Notes under the pieces: generated by a model
What the model was told of the DNA's origin: nothing
Databases searched by the model: none
The model's input: the letters and a program-made list of their open reading frames with translations, nothing else
Origin: Cylicocyclus nassatus
Lineage: Eukaryota; Nematoda; Chromadorea; Rhabditida; Strongylidae
NCBI GenBank assembly: GCA_958299035.1
Contig: CATQJL010000223.1
Span: forward strand, 16,215,742 to 16,279,741
Length of the DNA: 64,000 bases
Reading direction: 5' to 3'
Part shown: piece by piece, positions 12,050 to 23,422 of the stretch
Position numbering within the stretch: the first letter of the stretch is position 1
How the letters are laid out: the number at the start of each line of letters is the position of its first letter
Program-made: the position numbers and the translations under genes

Positions 12050-12339
12050 TCAACAACGATGAAACTGTCCCAAACACAAACATTTGTAGAGCACTAATGA
12101 CAGCATCAACGACGAGAAAAAAAGCACGTGTAGGTTTAAACTGAGGACTGAGGGTCCGCGCCCTAAGGCAACCAGCTTAGACGAAAGATGAAGAGGACTA
12201 TATCTCACAGCCAAAAAATTTTGGCTGGGGAAATCGTTGACATGCGCATTTCGTAAAACAGATAATGTTCGAATGATGTGAATGCTCAATCTGTCAAGCA
12301 GTGTCAGCCGTTGAGAACGACACTAATCCGCATGTTCAA

Positions 12340-12640
12340 CCAAGGGACGAGTGGCATAGTGGTATGAGGCGCCGCCATGACCAGATCGAACACAGGTTCG
12401 ATCCCCGCCCAAGGGCCCAAGCCCTCCAGCCTCCAGGGCTGGTAAATTTGTACCAGCTCAGAAGTCGACGGCATACCTCCGGAGCAGAAATGGCCGAGCC
12501 GAAGGGTTTCCCCAGCTGGGGATTACCACTCGTGCTCCGGAGACCTCCCATTTATGCTCCGGAGACCTCCCATTTGTGCGCCGGACCCCTCCGATTTTCT
12601 GCCCCGCAAGTCTGCCGCGGCATACTGTAACTAGCCCTAA
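12340..12640 (+). repeat. tRNA-derived SINE-like unit
   Basis: An A-box-like TGGCATAGTGGTA (12,352-12,364) and a B-box GGTTCGATCCC (12,395-12,405) are spaced as in a tRNA-type internal pol III promoter. The segment does not fold as a tRNA: there is no matching acceptor stem and the T-stem is poor. Downstream come two tandem GCTCCGGAGACCTCCCATTT units (12,533-12,575), which recur at 14,390-14,450 and, diverged, at 14,646-14,760. Best read as a SINE body with a tRNA-derived head; the 3' end is not defined. Confidence 0.55.
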
Positions 12641-12801
12641 TTAAGCTCCAAACCCCAATTATGTCTCTAAACCCCATAGCCGAATACGACCCCTCCCCCG
12701 GGTAGGACTTCAGCGCGACCCACACCCCCGTACTCTACCCCCTCCCTCTCATCCTAGCTTTTCTAGATAGAAAATAAAAGAATGAAGAGACAAGAATTTA
12801 T

Positions 12802-14029
12802 TTCAAATTGACTGCAAACAATCTACTGCAAACTGCATAGCTACATAATGTCTTCCCATAGCTATTTTGCTGAACGCAACCAGCATTAATCCAACGGCAG
12901 CAAACCGGTACTGGAGATAAAATGCGACACTGGAATAATATCATCAATTGTATTTCACTATGGCATTTGTTATCCCAAAAATGTTGCCACATCAGCAAAT
13001 GCACTATAAACTCCCACAAAAACTAATGAAAAGACTGTACCTGGCCTTCCGAAGCGATTACCAAGAAGCGGAAATAACACAATAAGTGGTCCATTGAAAG
13101 TAGAACAACAATGATAATTTGATCTGCGCCTATAGATGGCATCAATGTAGCTAGAGCAGAGCTTAGGAGACGTCCCACCATCATTGGAAAGATGAAGTAG
13201 TCCAGTTGAGTACCAGTACGTGGGCTGACGCACATCTGTAAGAGTAGCATTCCCGAAAAGTTGAGGCATTGCACACCAAATGCAAAAGGAAGTTCAGAAC
13301 CAACATCTTGAACTACTAAATCACTTCTTCAGATCGCCTTCCTAATGAAGCAAAACACATGGACAACCTACTGATAATAGAATGCAAAGATGCTTTTTCC
13401 TTAATTTCATACCTGTTCTAAGGATGAGTGGTACTTGAAGAAACACTCATTTTAGTTTTGACGTTAACGCACCTCAATGTAGAAAAAAACCATCAAAGCA
13501 AATGTTTCCATGCTCCCTGATAGGAAAACGAGTCCAACAGATAAACTCGCCAACTTCATCATGAGTAGCACACTTCCTAGCACAGAAAAAATAAAACTAC
13601 ACAGCATTGAGAGAGTAGGCAATAGAACCCCTGAATGACAATATTTTGAACTTTCGAATTTATTGAGGCCAATAAAAAATTGCATAAGGAAAAATAAGTA
13701 CCGCTCTTAAAGAAAGGATCTCATCTTTCAGAAACAAGGCAATAACTTGTAAAAATGCAAGGCGAATTCTGCACATCCAGCGGTGAGCCGGCGATGTGTG
13801 GATCAAATAACTATAAAAAGAAAAACACTGTTTGTGAAAACGGCAAATTTTAGCCATTTACCCTTGTAAATATGATGTCACTACTCAAGCTGCACGGTAT
13901 GCAGCAAAACACTATCATCAGGACGTGGAAGACGACAGCAATAGTGGTGAGAACGGTTGTAGCCCAGATATTTGGAGAGAGAGGACGGGTGCGATAGGGA
14001 TGGTTGTGGGGGCGGCAGACGTAGAAAGA
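12802..14029 (-). pseudogene. Decayed multi-exon membrane protein, possibly MFS-like
   Basis: Candidate minus-strand exons with GT-AG borders: 14,029-13,862 (one hydrophobic segment, ATTVLTTIAVVFHVLMIVF), 13,810 to about 13,75x, 13,630-13,473 (52 residues, VLLPTLSMLCSFIFSVLGSV to FFYIE), about 13,320-13,035 (hydrophobic in two frames), and 12,930-12,802 (FYLQYRFAAVGLMLVAFSK, then a stop). The third exon and the reading DVGSELPFAFGVQCLNFSG recall the middle of major facilitator transporters of the SLC46 type, but the arginine-rich motif expected there is not visible. Splice phases do not all agree and the fourth exon seems frameshifted. It may be a pseudogene or an incompletely resolved gene; the family call is tentative. 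Confidence 0.35.
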
Positions 14030-14387
14030 CTGAAATATAACATCTTGCCTAAAAATGCATAGGAAGTAATATTAGATAAAATGGAGAAGATTACACAAGT
14101 TTTATGTCACCACATCTGCTGTGTAAACGCGGAAAAACAGCAGTAAGTCGAAAACGACAGCCAAGCACTAAAAGTGACTAAGTGCATCCGCACGAAAACC
14201 TAAAACCTGAAACCTGAAAAGAAGGAGATGAACAAATAAACGCCAACGCGCCGACGAGTAACACGAAAAACCAAAAAAAAAAGAAAAACGAGCGCGAAAC
14301 GACAAAAAAAGGGTAAGTCGAGAGCGATGGCAGCTTATTTTCGAAAATGCTAAGCTGCGTATCACAGCAAATTGGCTGCGTACCTAT

Positions 14388-14760
14388 TGTGCTCCGGAGA
14401 CCTCCCATTTTCTGCTCCGGGGCCCTCCCATTTGTGCTCCGGAGTCCTAGAACTTTGCTTGTGGAGCTGCAAAGACGTTTGATCGGATAGGTTGCAGATC
14501 GTTTTGCTCATTCCAGGCTCTGAAGAAGGCGATCTGCCGAAACGTCAGCCACCCAATAAATAATTGTTACCAATCTCGAGTGCGGCTTACATAAACAACT
14601 ATATCTACGCCATGCCGAGGTTCATAGAGAGTCGAACAATCCATGTGCTCCGGAGGTGTCCCATATCTGGCGCACTCGCGACGGGCAAATCTCTGCTCCG
14701 AGGCTCTCCCAAATCTGGCGTACCTCCGGAGCAGAGATTTGCGCGTCCCGGAGAAGGGTC
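14388..14760. repeat. CTCCGGAG-motif repeats around a solo hammerhead-like motif
   Basis: Repeated units TGCTCCGGAGACCTCCCATT (14,390-14,450) and diverged forms, including an inverted CTCCGGAGCAGAGATTTG (14,734 region). The same unit ends the SINE-like block at 12.5 kb. The segment after it to about 15,030 is GC-richer than its flanks and may be part of an unrecognised retroelement. Confidence 0.5.
14516..14550 (+). ncRNA. Hammerhead-like ribozyme motif 2
   Basis: GGCT, CTGAAGA (14,520-14,526), A, GGC/GCC stem II with a GATCT loop, GAAAC (14,539-14,543), GTC, AGCC. Stem I is a perfect 4-bp pairing of 14,516-14,519 with 14,547-14,550. An AATAAATAATTG tail follows. No PLE coding sequence is recognised within 1 kb, so this is a solo copy. 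Confidence 0.7.
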
Positions 14761-15086
14761 CCATTCGCCTGCTTGTGACTACACCGTGACCTACAAGAAG
14801 AAACCGCCCCCTCGCCTCGCTCTCATTGGTCAATTGGGTCCTCCGCGGCTCTGCCAGATTTCGACTGTCCGCCGCGACTACGGCACCGATTGTCTGAGAC
14901 AGTAATCTGGGAGGATAAAAGCACTGACTTAGTAAACTGCTGGCCTCGCAAGTCACTGTATAGGCCCGCACGCTTACGATTGCCTCTTCGATTATGAAGT
15001 AGTGTGCGTTCAGCGCATGCCCTCAAAGAGTATTAAACGCCAATTTCTTTATCCTTTATCCTCAATCATTCAAAAGAAATACTTAC

Positions 15087-15247
15087 AAAACGCTGTCCGG
15101 AGCAACATAAAATACAAATAACAGTAGATTAGAAACGTTGTAGATGGCGCGTGCCATACATAAATAACCGTACGCGTTATGATAAGATCTAAGACTTATG
15201 AACATGACAACTTTATAACTGTTGCAAAAGGTATCAATCAAGCTAAC
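15087..15247 (-). pseudogene. Orphan Srx-type chemoreceptor exon (TM1-TM2), copy A
   Basis: 161-bp exon with a TTTCAG acceptor just above 15,247 and a GTAAGT donor just below 15,087. It encodes a TM1-TM2 region ending RAIYNVSNLLLFVFYVAPD. Length and phase equal those of the exon at 36,537-36,697, and many of the differences between the two are silent, suggesting that both were once under protein-level selection. No other exon of the same receptor was recognised nearby, so this is probably the remnant of a duplicated gene. Confidence 0.65.
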
Positions 15248-15659
15248 CTGAAATATAGGTTTTATGCGTTGATCGTAAGATGACCACCCACACAGCGTGA
15301 TATAAAAAGACCCCGGCCGAATTTCCCAGACAAGGCCAAAGCGTTCAAAAGTGCCAAAATTCTCTAATGTCTCTTCACTTTCTCGGGAGGAGAGATGAGA
15401 AAATGTGAAAGTGAAGAGAGGTCAGAGAAACCTGGGCTTTTGGGCGTTTCGAGCGTTTTTAGGCTCTTTTGGACAAAATCTGGCTGGGGCCCTAAACTAG
15501 TCATTCCTTCAAGACTGTCATAAAAATTGCAAATCCTGTACATAACAATGTTTATCACTTAAAATTTAATTCTAGGAAGCTGCATCACTGCCAAATTTGT
15601 CACTCAATTCAATGCTTTTAGTGACGAAAATAACTTGCCAGAGAGATTTTGAATTTATA

Positions 15660-16790
15660 TAATTAGCGTCATGTCTATCAGGCAAATGTGAGAGAGAGAG
15701 AGAGATTTTTATTGATGGTATGAAGGATCCTTGAAAGTCAAAAAGAATTCCGTTTTGAAAGCGCATGTGCGCGAAAACTTAATTGATGTTTGATTAGCTG
15801 CAATGCGAAATCTTTATTTATCTGCCTTTATAAGATGTGCTTGAGCACAAACACCTTTTAAGAGCTCTCATTTTCGTCCACACCAAAACGTAAATTTTCA
15901 AATGACAATGCATACCTGACCAATGAAGATAGGCAGATCTTTGCGTTCAAATACCTATCTTGTATTTCTAACTTACAAACATAGTAAGCAGGAAAATACT
16001 TCAGAAGTTGCCCATCAATTTGAAGAGACCAAAAGAACATACAATGAATGTGATAAGTCCAGTATATATGTGTACATTTGGAAAATCCATAGATAAGGGG
16101 CACCTTCAATCAGAAGATAACACTGTGTATTTCGCTTTTAAATACGCAATATGCAAGTGTCAATCTGTTTGAAAAGCTCTCGAATGTGCTTGTGATAACT
16201 ACAATTAGCGAGCCAATGAACCCACCACATCCTCTTTGTTTTTTTTTATTCAAGACGCTGTAAAGTTTGTATCTATACAAGAAAACAGACTCTCTCTACT
16301 ACACATACTCCGCAATGTGGAGCATGGAAAAAACGTTGCTTACGTATTCTGCGGCAATCGTATACCAGAGTGGGCAAACGTGATCAGTGCATAATGGGAC
16401 AAATACGCAAACCAGCAAGAATACATCACGTCTGCAAAAGTTGAACAAGAATAATTGTATCACAGTCCTTAGCGAAGTTTACCGCCATTTAAGGAACGGG
16501 GTTGCAGAATTCTTTGCATAAATTCGATATCCCGCTTCTTGGTAGGGCTGACGGAACAAGCTTAGCAATGATTATTGCGTCCAAAGATGCCCTTCCTCAT
16601 AGTGCCGCTACGGGTCCAGGGAACTCAGGTAATTCGGTTTGCCTCTTGCATCGCATGCACTAACGAGAACGAAACGAGAGCCACAGCAAGCGATGGTTTC
16701 TGCAGTTGCCCGGACGTCACGACTGGACACTATGCCGACTGCAAGGCAGCGGATTAGTTTTGATAAATAGTGGCTTCTTTCAGACAACAG
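15660..16790. repeat. Duplicate block A (pairs with 37,500-39,740)
   Basis: Collinear, same-strand matches to 37.5-39.7 kb: TTAGCGTCA(T/C)G with GAGAGAG-rich DNA (15,660-15,760 and 37,505-37,605), GTGATAAGTCCAGTATATAT (about 16,050 and 38,620), a segment with AAATACGCAAAC (about 16,405 and 38,965), and the region of 16,600-16,790 (matching 39,560-39,740). With the orphan Srx exon this defines a duplicated segment. In this copy the long ORF seen at 38.5 kb is broken by indels. A short (CT/GA) run lies near 15,690. Confidence 0.7.
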
Positions 16791-16799
16791 TCATCAACT

Positions 16800-17930
16800 A
16801 CTTCAGAGATTCATCAATGTAGCTTTTCGAGTCTTTGAATCACATAACTTTTTTCTAAAGCGAATGATCAGGTGGATCGGTAATAGTAAGTGTTCATAAG
16901 TGCTTTTTCAAATAACTTGGTCGTTTGTCATACCATATTTCCTTGGATAATGTGACCCTTTTTTTCTAAAGCACACGATGAGAGTTATCGGTAGTCAGTG
17001 GGTGCCTACAAATTTTCTCAAAAGTCAATGGTTTGTAAAACATATTCTCGAAGCTTGCAGTTTTGGTTTGCTCAACGCGCACTACTAAATTTGCGCCAAA
17101 GTATAAGCGTCAAACTACAGCAGCGACACGAAAGAACTACTCAAAGTTTTGGACTCAAGCATGCCATAGAATGCTGTGATCATCCTCTACAAAACACCAT
17201 TTTACGTGCCCAAGGTGACCACTTTATGTATTTGAAAATGAGATCGTCAAACGAGCATTTTTAGAGAATGCAAAGACTCAATTCTCTAGTTTTTATTCTC
17301 AATCCGTAGTTGAAAATTTTTGAATCTTCACGCCCAAAATGTAGAGGAAGCTGCGCTATGACATCGTCGCTGAGAAAAACTGTTACTTGACTTAAAGCGA
17401 AATAAGCTGACAATGTCACTTATGTGTTAACAGACGTTTGTCTTTGAATTTTTGAATTGCAGAAGAGCTATAGCTATTACATCACACAGCGTCCAGATAA
17501 TTATATAGCTTCTTCCGATTAACAAAATAGCTCCACAGTATTTATGCCTCTGAACTGTACATTTTTCAGCATATGGCATACATATAGTGGCTGGTTGAAT
17601 TTTGGTAATTTTCCTGCTTATAAGTCCAAATGTCTTCCTTTGAATTATTACAGAAACTTGCTCTACAAGATGCTTTTTTTCAAAATACAGGAGTAATTTC
17701 GGTGGAGACGCGGAACGGATTTATGAAGGTCGACGTGTATTGCGTTCAACCTTGTCGGCAAGATATTCAGTGATTTTTCTGGAGCCACAGTTGAAAATTT
17801 CAAATCATACTGTAGCTTCCTAATGATAGAGCACTGTCACAGATTAGCTGCAGACAAGTATCATTTCCACGCCCTCTTCGTCCCGAAAACTTACAGTTAA
17901 CCTATAAGTTGAAACCTAACCTATGAGAGT
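16800..17930. other. No gene seen
   Basis: AT-rich with short ORFs only; a nearly repeated phrase (GCGAATGATCAGGTGGATCGGTAAT at 16,860 and GCACACGATGAGAGTTATCGGTAGT at 16,970) is the only internal structure noted. Confidence 0.35.
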
Positions 17931-17935
17931 GAACC

Positions 17936-17992
17936 TGACTTCTTGCATCCCTCTTCAACCCCAAAGGGGTTGAAGAGGGATGCAAGAAGTCA
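17936..17992. repeat. Perfect 27-bp inverted repeat, 3-nt spacer
   Basis: Arms 17,936-17,962 (TGACTTCTTGCATCCC...) and 17,966-17,992 are exact complements around AAA. The stem is too tight for a normal pre-miRNA hairpin loop; it is a cruciform-capable palindrome or a template-switch product. Confidence 0.95.
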
Positions 17993-18674
17993 CAGCTCCA
18001 TCCCCGCACTTTATGTGAGATCAAGGACCAAACCTCTGCAAAAGACCTAGCAACGGTCAACATGAACCAAGTGAAGAAAATTGAAAAATTTGAATGAACG
18101 AAATTCTCATCTCCGAACATAAGAACAAACATAAAAACATAACGCACATTTTGAAACGCACACGTTGATGGCGCATTTACCAACTATATATATTGCATAA
18201 ATTGGAGAGCCAGTTTTACGACCGCATAAACACATTCCGCTAGTAAATTTGGAGCTCTTGTAGAAAGGATGAGGACGCCAAAATGGTGTTGAATCCTTCA
18301 TCTAAATACTTTTCTCAATCTCTTACAAAGACATGTCTCGTCTCACTATCTTTCGCGCAAAGATCCTGCAGCATAAACACCTCGTGCATTTCGAGCTTCT
18401 GCAAAATCCGTCGAGATTGCATTTAATGCAAGGGAGAGAATGGTATTAAAATCTACTTCCGATAAGGCTCAGGGCAATGAACAGCGGCAGACAACTAAGC
18501 AAAAAAGAAGCATAAACGACGACAGCGCATTTTCATTGAAATATGCACGTTTACTTGGGAAGCTAGGAGCTAGCTTTGCACATAATTCTACAAGTTTAAT
18601 AGTGTAATCACTAGTTTAAAACTCGAACCAGGGGAAGCACATTCAAGCTGTTTGAACAATGTTTGCAAAACCTA

Positions 18675-19015
18675 CTTTAAGGCAGCGTCTCGGCAGAAGT
18701 TGTCCAGGTTTTTACCTTTCCGGAGCCTTCTCGTCAAATCCATATCTGGGCTTTTCAGCGCATGAAAATGGCGAAAACGTGCTTTTGTGAAGCTTTCTAA
18801 GTCCGCATACAGTGGCGAATACGTGCACCTAGGCGGGACCCGAAACGAGGAAGGAGGGATGGGGAAGACTTCCGCGTATCTTTACTGAATGCGGACCTGG
18901 AAACCTTCGGAAAATTCGTGCGCTGAAAGCCCAGATATGGACTCCTCATGGCAAGAAAGCTCCGAAAAGGTGAGAAAACGGAAAACGAAGTTGTGCCAAG
19001 ACAGGCTGTCAAGTC
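18675..19015. mobile_element. Imperfect foldback element
   Basis: The left half holds AGAAGTTGTC, CTTTCCGGAGC, CCATATCTGGGCTTTTCAGC and GTCCGCATACAGT; the right half holds their complements in reverse order (GAATGCGGAC, GAAAGCCCAGATATGG, GCTCCGAAAAGG, GAAGTTGTGCC, where CAACTTC would be the exact complement). No transposase or clear target duplication was seen. Confidence 0.65.
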
Positions 19016-19559
19016 TCTCAGTCTCAGGATTATTACTTTATTCCTATGAATAAATGAGCGTGACAGTTTGGACATACTCTTTTGCAACTTTGATGCACGA
19101 ACTTCCATGCCTGCATTTTCTGCGCTCATCTTCAACTACTTTGTTTTATTTTGGCCCCTTCTCTCGCTCTACACCAACCAAGGTGCCGGTTATGCAAAAT
19201 ATTCCGCATGGTCCTTTCCTACAAGGCAACGATATAAGCTCGCACAAACGAAAGCTAAGAGATATGTACTACTAAAAAGCTTCTTGCGTTTTGACTGCAT
19301 ATGAATATACGTCAGAAACAGAAATTAAGTGCTACCACGAGTAAAATGGTACTATCAAACCTAGTTTGTACCCAGTTTTGCGAGTAAAACCCAAGTAAAA
19401 GTGAAAGGGAGGAAAGGATTCTGTCTCAAGAGTCTTTGAGGCTTTTTTTGGCGCGTTATTACATACATATACTCGTGAAAGTAGAGGTCAAAACCTTTAA
19501 TATGATATATAGTTTGCAAAAATTAAATTCAGAACAGCGAAAATAAAGGTACAGAGCCA

Positions 19560-19690
19560 AATGCCCCATGTCCCGAGTTTGAGGTATCGAGGTAGCGCGG
19601 TAGCACGCAAAGCTAGGAGACGCAGACGAGCAGGAGGAGAAAAACCAGAGCCGACGGGGCATTTGAATATGGTCAGATCCTCCCGGAGGT
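19560..19690 (-). repeat. Dispersed repeat, inverted relative to 32,030-32,125
   Basis: On the minus strand it reads GGCTCTGG, then CTCGTCTGCGTCTCC, then GCTACCGCGCTACCTC and GGGGCATTTGGCTCTG; 32,030-32,125 has matching phrases (GCTTGTCTGCTCTCC, CGCTACCTCGCTACC, CAGGGCATTTAGCTCTGG) on the plus strand. Confidence 0.6.
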
Positions 19691-19739
19691 CTGAAAGAAA
19701 CCCTGCACATTATGTATCATTCTGATTGCCATGACACGA

Positions 19740-21434
19740 AGAAGCATAGACAATGTCGCAAGACTTAAAAAACACTTTTTAAGAGGTTAAAACAGCATCT
19801 CCGTGCGCGACTCTCTCCGCAGCAATTAAGCGCAGTTTCTTGTTTTTATTGAGCTACGAAAGCTCTCGCGAGTTTTGAAATTTAATCGTAATTTAAAGGA
19901 GTCGACTGAGAAATGTTATTCTAAATTCTACGAAAATTGACCCAGTTCATCGTCTTCAGCTCATAAAAGGCCATAAAAAACGGATTATCGGTTTTACGGG
20001 GTTACTTGGAGATATCATTCAATACACTTACTTCATTCACATTCATTATATAGTTATAATTCTAGCATCTGGGACTTCGCCCCGGAATTCTGTTTTTTGA
20101 CGAAGGTTGTTTTCTTATATGACTTAAAGTGAGGGTCACCAGAGCTTATGGCTCCATGTATCGAAGGCATAATTATGACAGACATAGGCAATGTTTTAGA
20201 ATATTGGAATGAAACGGTCACTGATGTTTACTAAAGTGCCGAAAAAATGAAGGCTTCGATAGTAAAAAACGAATCGTGGTTTCGTCTGCAAAACCAGTAC
20301 TCGTCTTCCTCAACATCGATTGTCGGCTGGTCATATTGAGTAGCATTGGCAGACTTACCACCTTTCTTTATATATTGTTGAATGTGTTTAACCCTGGCTG
20401 AAGCTGTCCCGTTAGAAAAAGCAAAATTATATAAGGATTTACCTTTAAAGGAAAAATCTCGGTGCACGAGATGAGTGAGGCAGAAACAGTGAAAGATTCT
20501 ATTTTGCGTTTACTTTTATGCAGGCTTTTAAGGAAGGATGACTGCTAAGTCATTCACAAGTTTTGCTAAATCCGACTTCTTTTCCTCAAATTTTCAGAGT
20601 TTCTTTTGGAACTGTGCAAAAAGCAGCCAGCTCTTATGCTTTTGATCAAGAACGGATACTGCAAAAGAATGTCGGCACGCTCAGTTTTACTTGCTACTAC
20701 TTTCTGCTTAGGAACTGAAACTACAGAATCCTAACGCACCTCGACCATGACATAAACGATGCAGCTTTTTCTGCCGTTATGCCCCTGTAATTTTCCAAAT
20801 TCGCTTGGAGACTCAAAAGAAGAGAAGTTTTGCTTTCTGTAAACAAACTGTTTCGCAATTTTTAGCGAATTACTCAGTGACGGAAACATAGTTTCAATTA
20901 TACCAATAAAGGTCCGCTTGATTTTGACCTATAAATTGCTATCTGTCCTTTACTTCTCCGTCTACTGATTGCCTTGGACGTGATGGTTATCAAAATATCG
21001 TCCAGAAAGCTGCAAACTTTGTTTTTAAATAAATTGTGATATTTCAGAAGTAAGACTGCAGCCATAACCTCCTTAAATTTGTTCCTCAGTCCCGAACACT
21101 TGCGAAAAGTATTATACGCCAGAAAAAAGTGTCCTAGACTTGTTCGTAGATTTTTCTAGAAAACGACGAGTCTATGCTTACTGATACAAATGCAATCGGT
21201 TGGAAACGTTGCAATCGTTGCAATTGGTTTCAAAAATGCACTGATCTCCGAATATGTAGTACGAGAGTATTTCTAGTTTTATTCCAGAAAAAAAAAGGAA
21301 AATTTGAATTTGCCATCAACTGATTAGAGAATATTGTTAGTAAAGGATTTGAAGGAGCTTTTGAAGAATTAATTTTTCAAAATTCAATTCTGAACTGCAT
21401 CTGAACTTTGATCAAGGTAAAAAAAATAGTGTTA
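19740..21434. other. No gene seen
   Basis: AT-rich, only short ORFs on either strand; no domain, splice chain or repeat architecture recognised. Confidence 0.4.
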
Positions 21435-21436
21435 TA

Positions 21437-22363
21437 CAGTGCTGGCCATAATCATAAAGACACTCTTGGTGCAAAAGTTTTGTCAGTTTCTTCAATCCAT
21501 TGGCAAACACGCTAGAATGAAGATAAACAAACATCTGAAGAAGTATCCGATGCAAAATTTCTTCCTCTTTCCAGCTGCTAAGCTCCCGTTGTCTTTTTTT
21601 TTTGAGAGAGTGATGAGATATTCGCTGGAAATTGCAACAATTCGTTTTTACCATGTCTAAATTTCACTAATTTTCAAGATTTTTGTATGAGACTTTCGGA
21701 AGAGCCCTAATAACCACCAGACAGGCCAAACCTTTTGCCAAGTTAAGCAACTTTTTTCTTGTTTTTCAGCTGCTCTTACAGACTTTTGCTAAATAATTTT
21801 CTAAAAGTCTTGTGTTTTGGAAAAATCGCATAGCGTATTGCACCAAACACTGCAAAACCTACAGAATACTGAGGTTTCAACACTCGATTATTACTACCGC
21901 TACCATTGCAAAGTAAATGAGCGATTTTCGCTTTGAATTATGAAGATTTTGAAACTCAGGTTACGCCAGTGCGCACTCATGAAATTCAGAAATACTGCTT
22001 CCCTACAAATTTCGTAGTAATTCTAAAAGACAAGGCGTAGGGCTACGAAAAATTGCTTCTGTTGGCAAAAGGATTGCTCTATGTGCTGGTTATTAGGATT
22101 CCTCCGAAAGTCTCATACAAAAATTTTGAAAATTATTGGAAGTTGGACATGGTAAAAACGAGTGGTTGTGATTTCTGGCAAATATCTCGCCATTCTCTCA
22201 ACGGAACACAACCGGGGTTTAGCAGCTAGAAAGGAGAAGAAATTCTGCATTGAAGACATATTAAAGCGTTTGCTTATCTTCATTCTAGCGTGTTTGCCAA
22301 TGGATTGAAAAAACTGACAAATATTTTGCATCAAGAGTGCCTTTATAATTATGGCCAGCACTG
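21437..22363. mobile_element. Tc1-like non-autonomous transposon
   Basis: Ends CAGTGCTGGCCATAAT and ATTATGGCCAGCACTG, flanked by TA (21,435-21,436 and 22,364-22,365). CAGTGCTGGCCA is the terminal sequence of the C. elegans Tc1 family. The inverted repeats run nearly 300 bp inwards (CAATCCATTGGCAAACACGC on one side and its complement on the other). No transposase ORF is present. Internal phrases (ACCTTTTGCCAA, TTTTTGTATGAGACTTT) resemble the element in the palindrome arms. Confidence 0.85.
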
Positions 22364-22626
22364 TACGAGCTTAGTAAACGATTTGATGATTCTATAGTAA
22401 TCTTCAGGTTGAAGAAACTTCAGAGATACAATACCTATTCATTATAAAGAGCAAGGTAATGTAACCCAAAGATGGTACTTTCAATGCAAGACTTGGAACC
22501 GCATGCAAAATCTCTTTTCTGAAAACACATGATGAATCGTAGTTTACATCTCGTCAAATTCGCTTCTATACTGGGATAAACTCACTTCAGGAATTATTTG
22601 CCGCTGGATCTAGAATCTGGATCTAG

Positions 22627-23100
22627 CGGCTGTACCGATGGTTGTCCTCAAAAGAGGCAAAAGATGGTTGTACCGATGGTTGTCCTCAACAGAGGCAACC
22701 GATGGTTGTGCCGATGGTTGTCCTCAACAGAGGCAACCGATGGCTGTACCGATGGTTGTCCTCAAAAGAGGCAAAAGATGGTTGTACCGATGGTTGTCCA
22801 CAACAGAGGCAACCGATGGTTGTACCGATGGTTGTCCTCAACAGAAGCAACCGATGGCTGTACCGATGGTTATCCTCAAAAGAGGCAAAAGATGGTTGTA
22901 CCGATGGTTGTCCTCAACAGAGGCAACCGATGCTTGTACCGACGGTTGTTCTCAACAGAGGCAACCGATGGTTGTACCGATGGTTGTCCTCAACAGAGGC
23001 AACCGATGGTTGTACCGATGGTTGTCCTCAATAGAGTCAACCGATGGTTGTCCTCAACAGAGGCAACCGATGGTTGTCCTCAACAGAGGCAGCCGATGCC
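22627..23100. repeat. 38-bp minisatellite
   Basis: About 12 units of TGGTTGTACCGATGGTTGTC followed by CTCAACAGAGGCAACCGA, with variants (AAAAGAGGCAAAAG). Start points at 22,634, 22,672 and 22,710 give the 38-bp period. All three plus frames stay open through the array because the unit lacks stops in every frame; the long ORFs there are not evidence for a protein. It lies beside the helicase end of a Helitron remnant. Confidence 0.95.
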
Positions 23101-23260
23101 GATAGTCGTCCTTCCGTTTCGTTCCTCAAGAAGAGCATGTACTGTTTCGTTCCTACCCTTAGACGGTTTGGTTAAACAGGTCCTAGGCTTTCCCCGGAAC
23201 TCATCAGTAAGGAAGGAAGCTCGACTGGATTTCCACCTGCCCTGACCGCCGCTGGCCGCC

Positions 23261-23345
23261 GTTTTTTTTTGGGTTTTCGTTTTGCCATTTTTTTGGGTTT
23301 TCGTTTTGCCATTTTTTTGGATTTTGTATTTTCCAATTTTTTTGG
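23261..23345. repeat. T-rich tandem repeat
   Basis: Two to three copies of a 24-bp unit, TTTTTTTGGGTTTTCGTTTT plus GCCA, the last ones degenerate. Confidence 0.85.
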
Positions 23346-23422
23346 ATCCAATAGAATGGCATGCAACAATTAAATACTGTACTATACTACAGCATGCAAT
23401 TATGTTAGCGCCCTGGGATACA

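Noticed and set aside
12346..12415. Functional tRNA gene
   Set aside because: A- and B-box-like words are present, but no acceptor stem or proper T-stem can be formed; it reads as a SINE head.
14567..14971. 134-residue protein on the minus strand
   Set aside because: It spans GC-rich repeat units and inverted CTCCGGAG motifs with no recognisable domain; opposite-strand ORFs of similar length exist.
22598..23245. 215-residue repeat protein
   Set aside because: All three frames are open only because the 38-bp repeat unit lacks stops; no codon-level constraint is visible.
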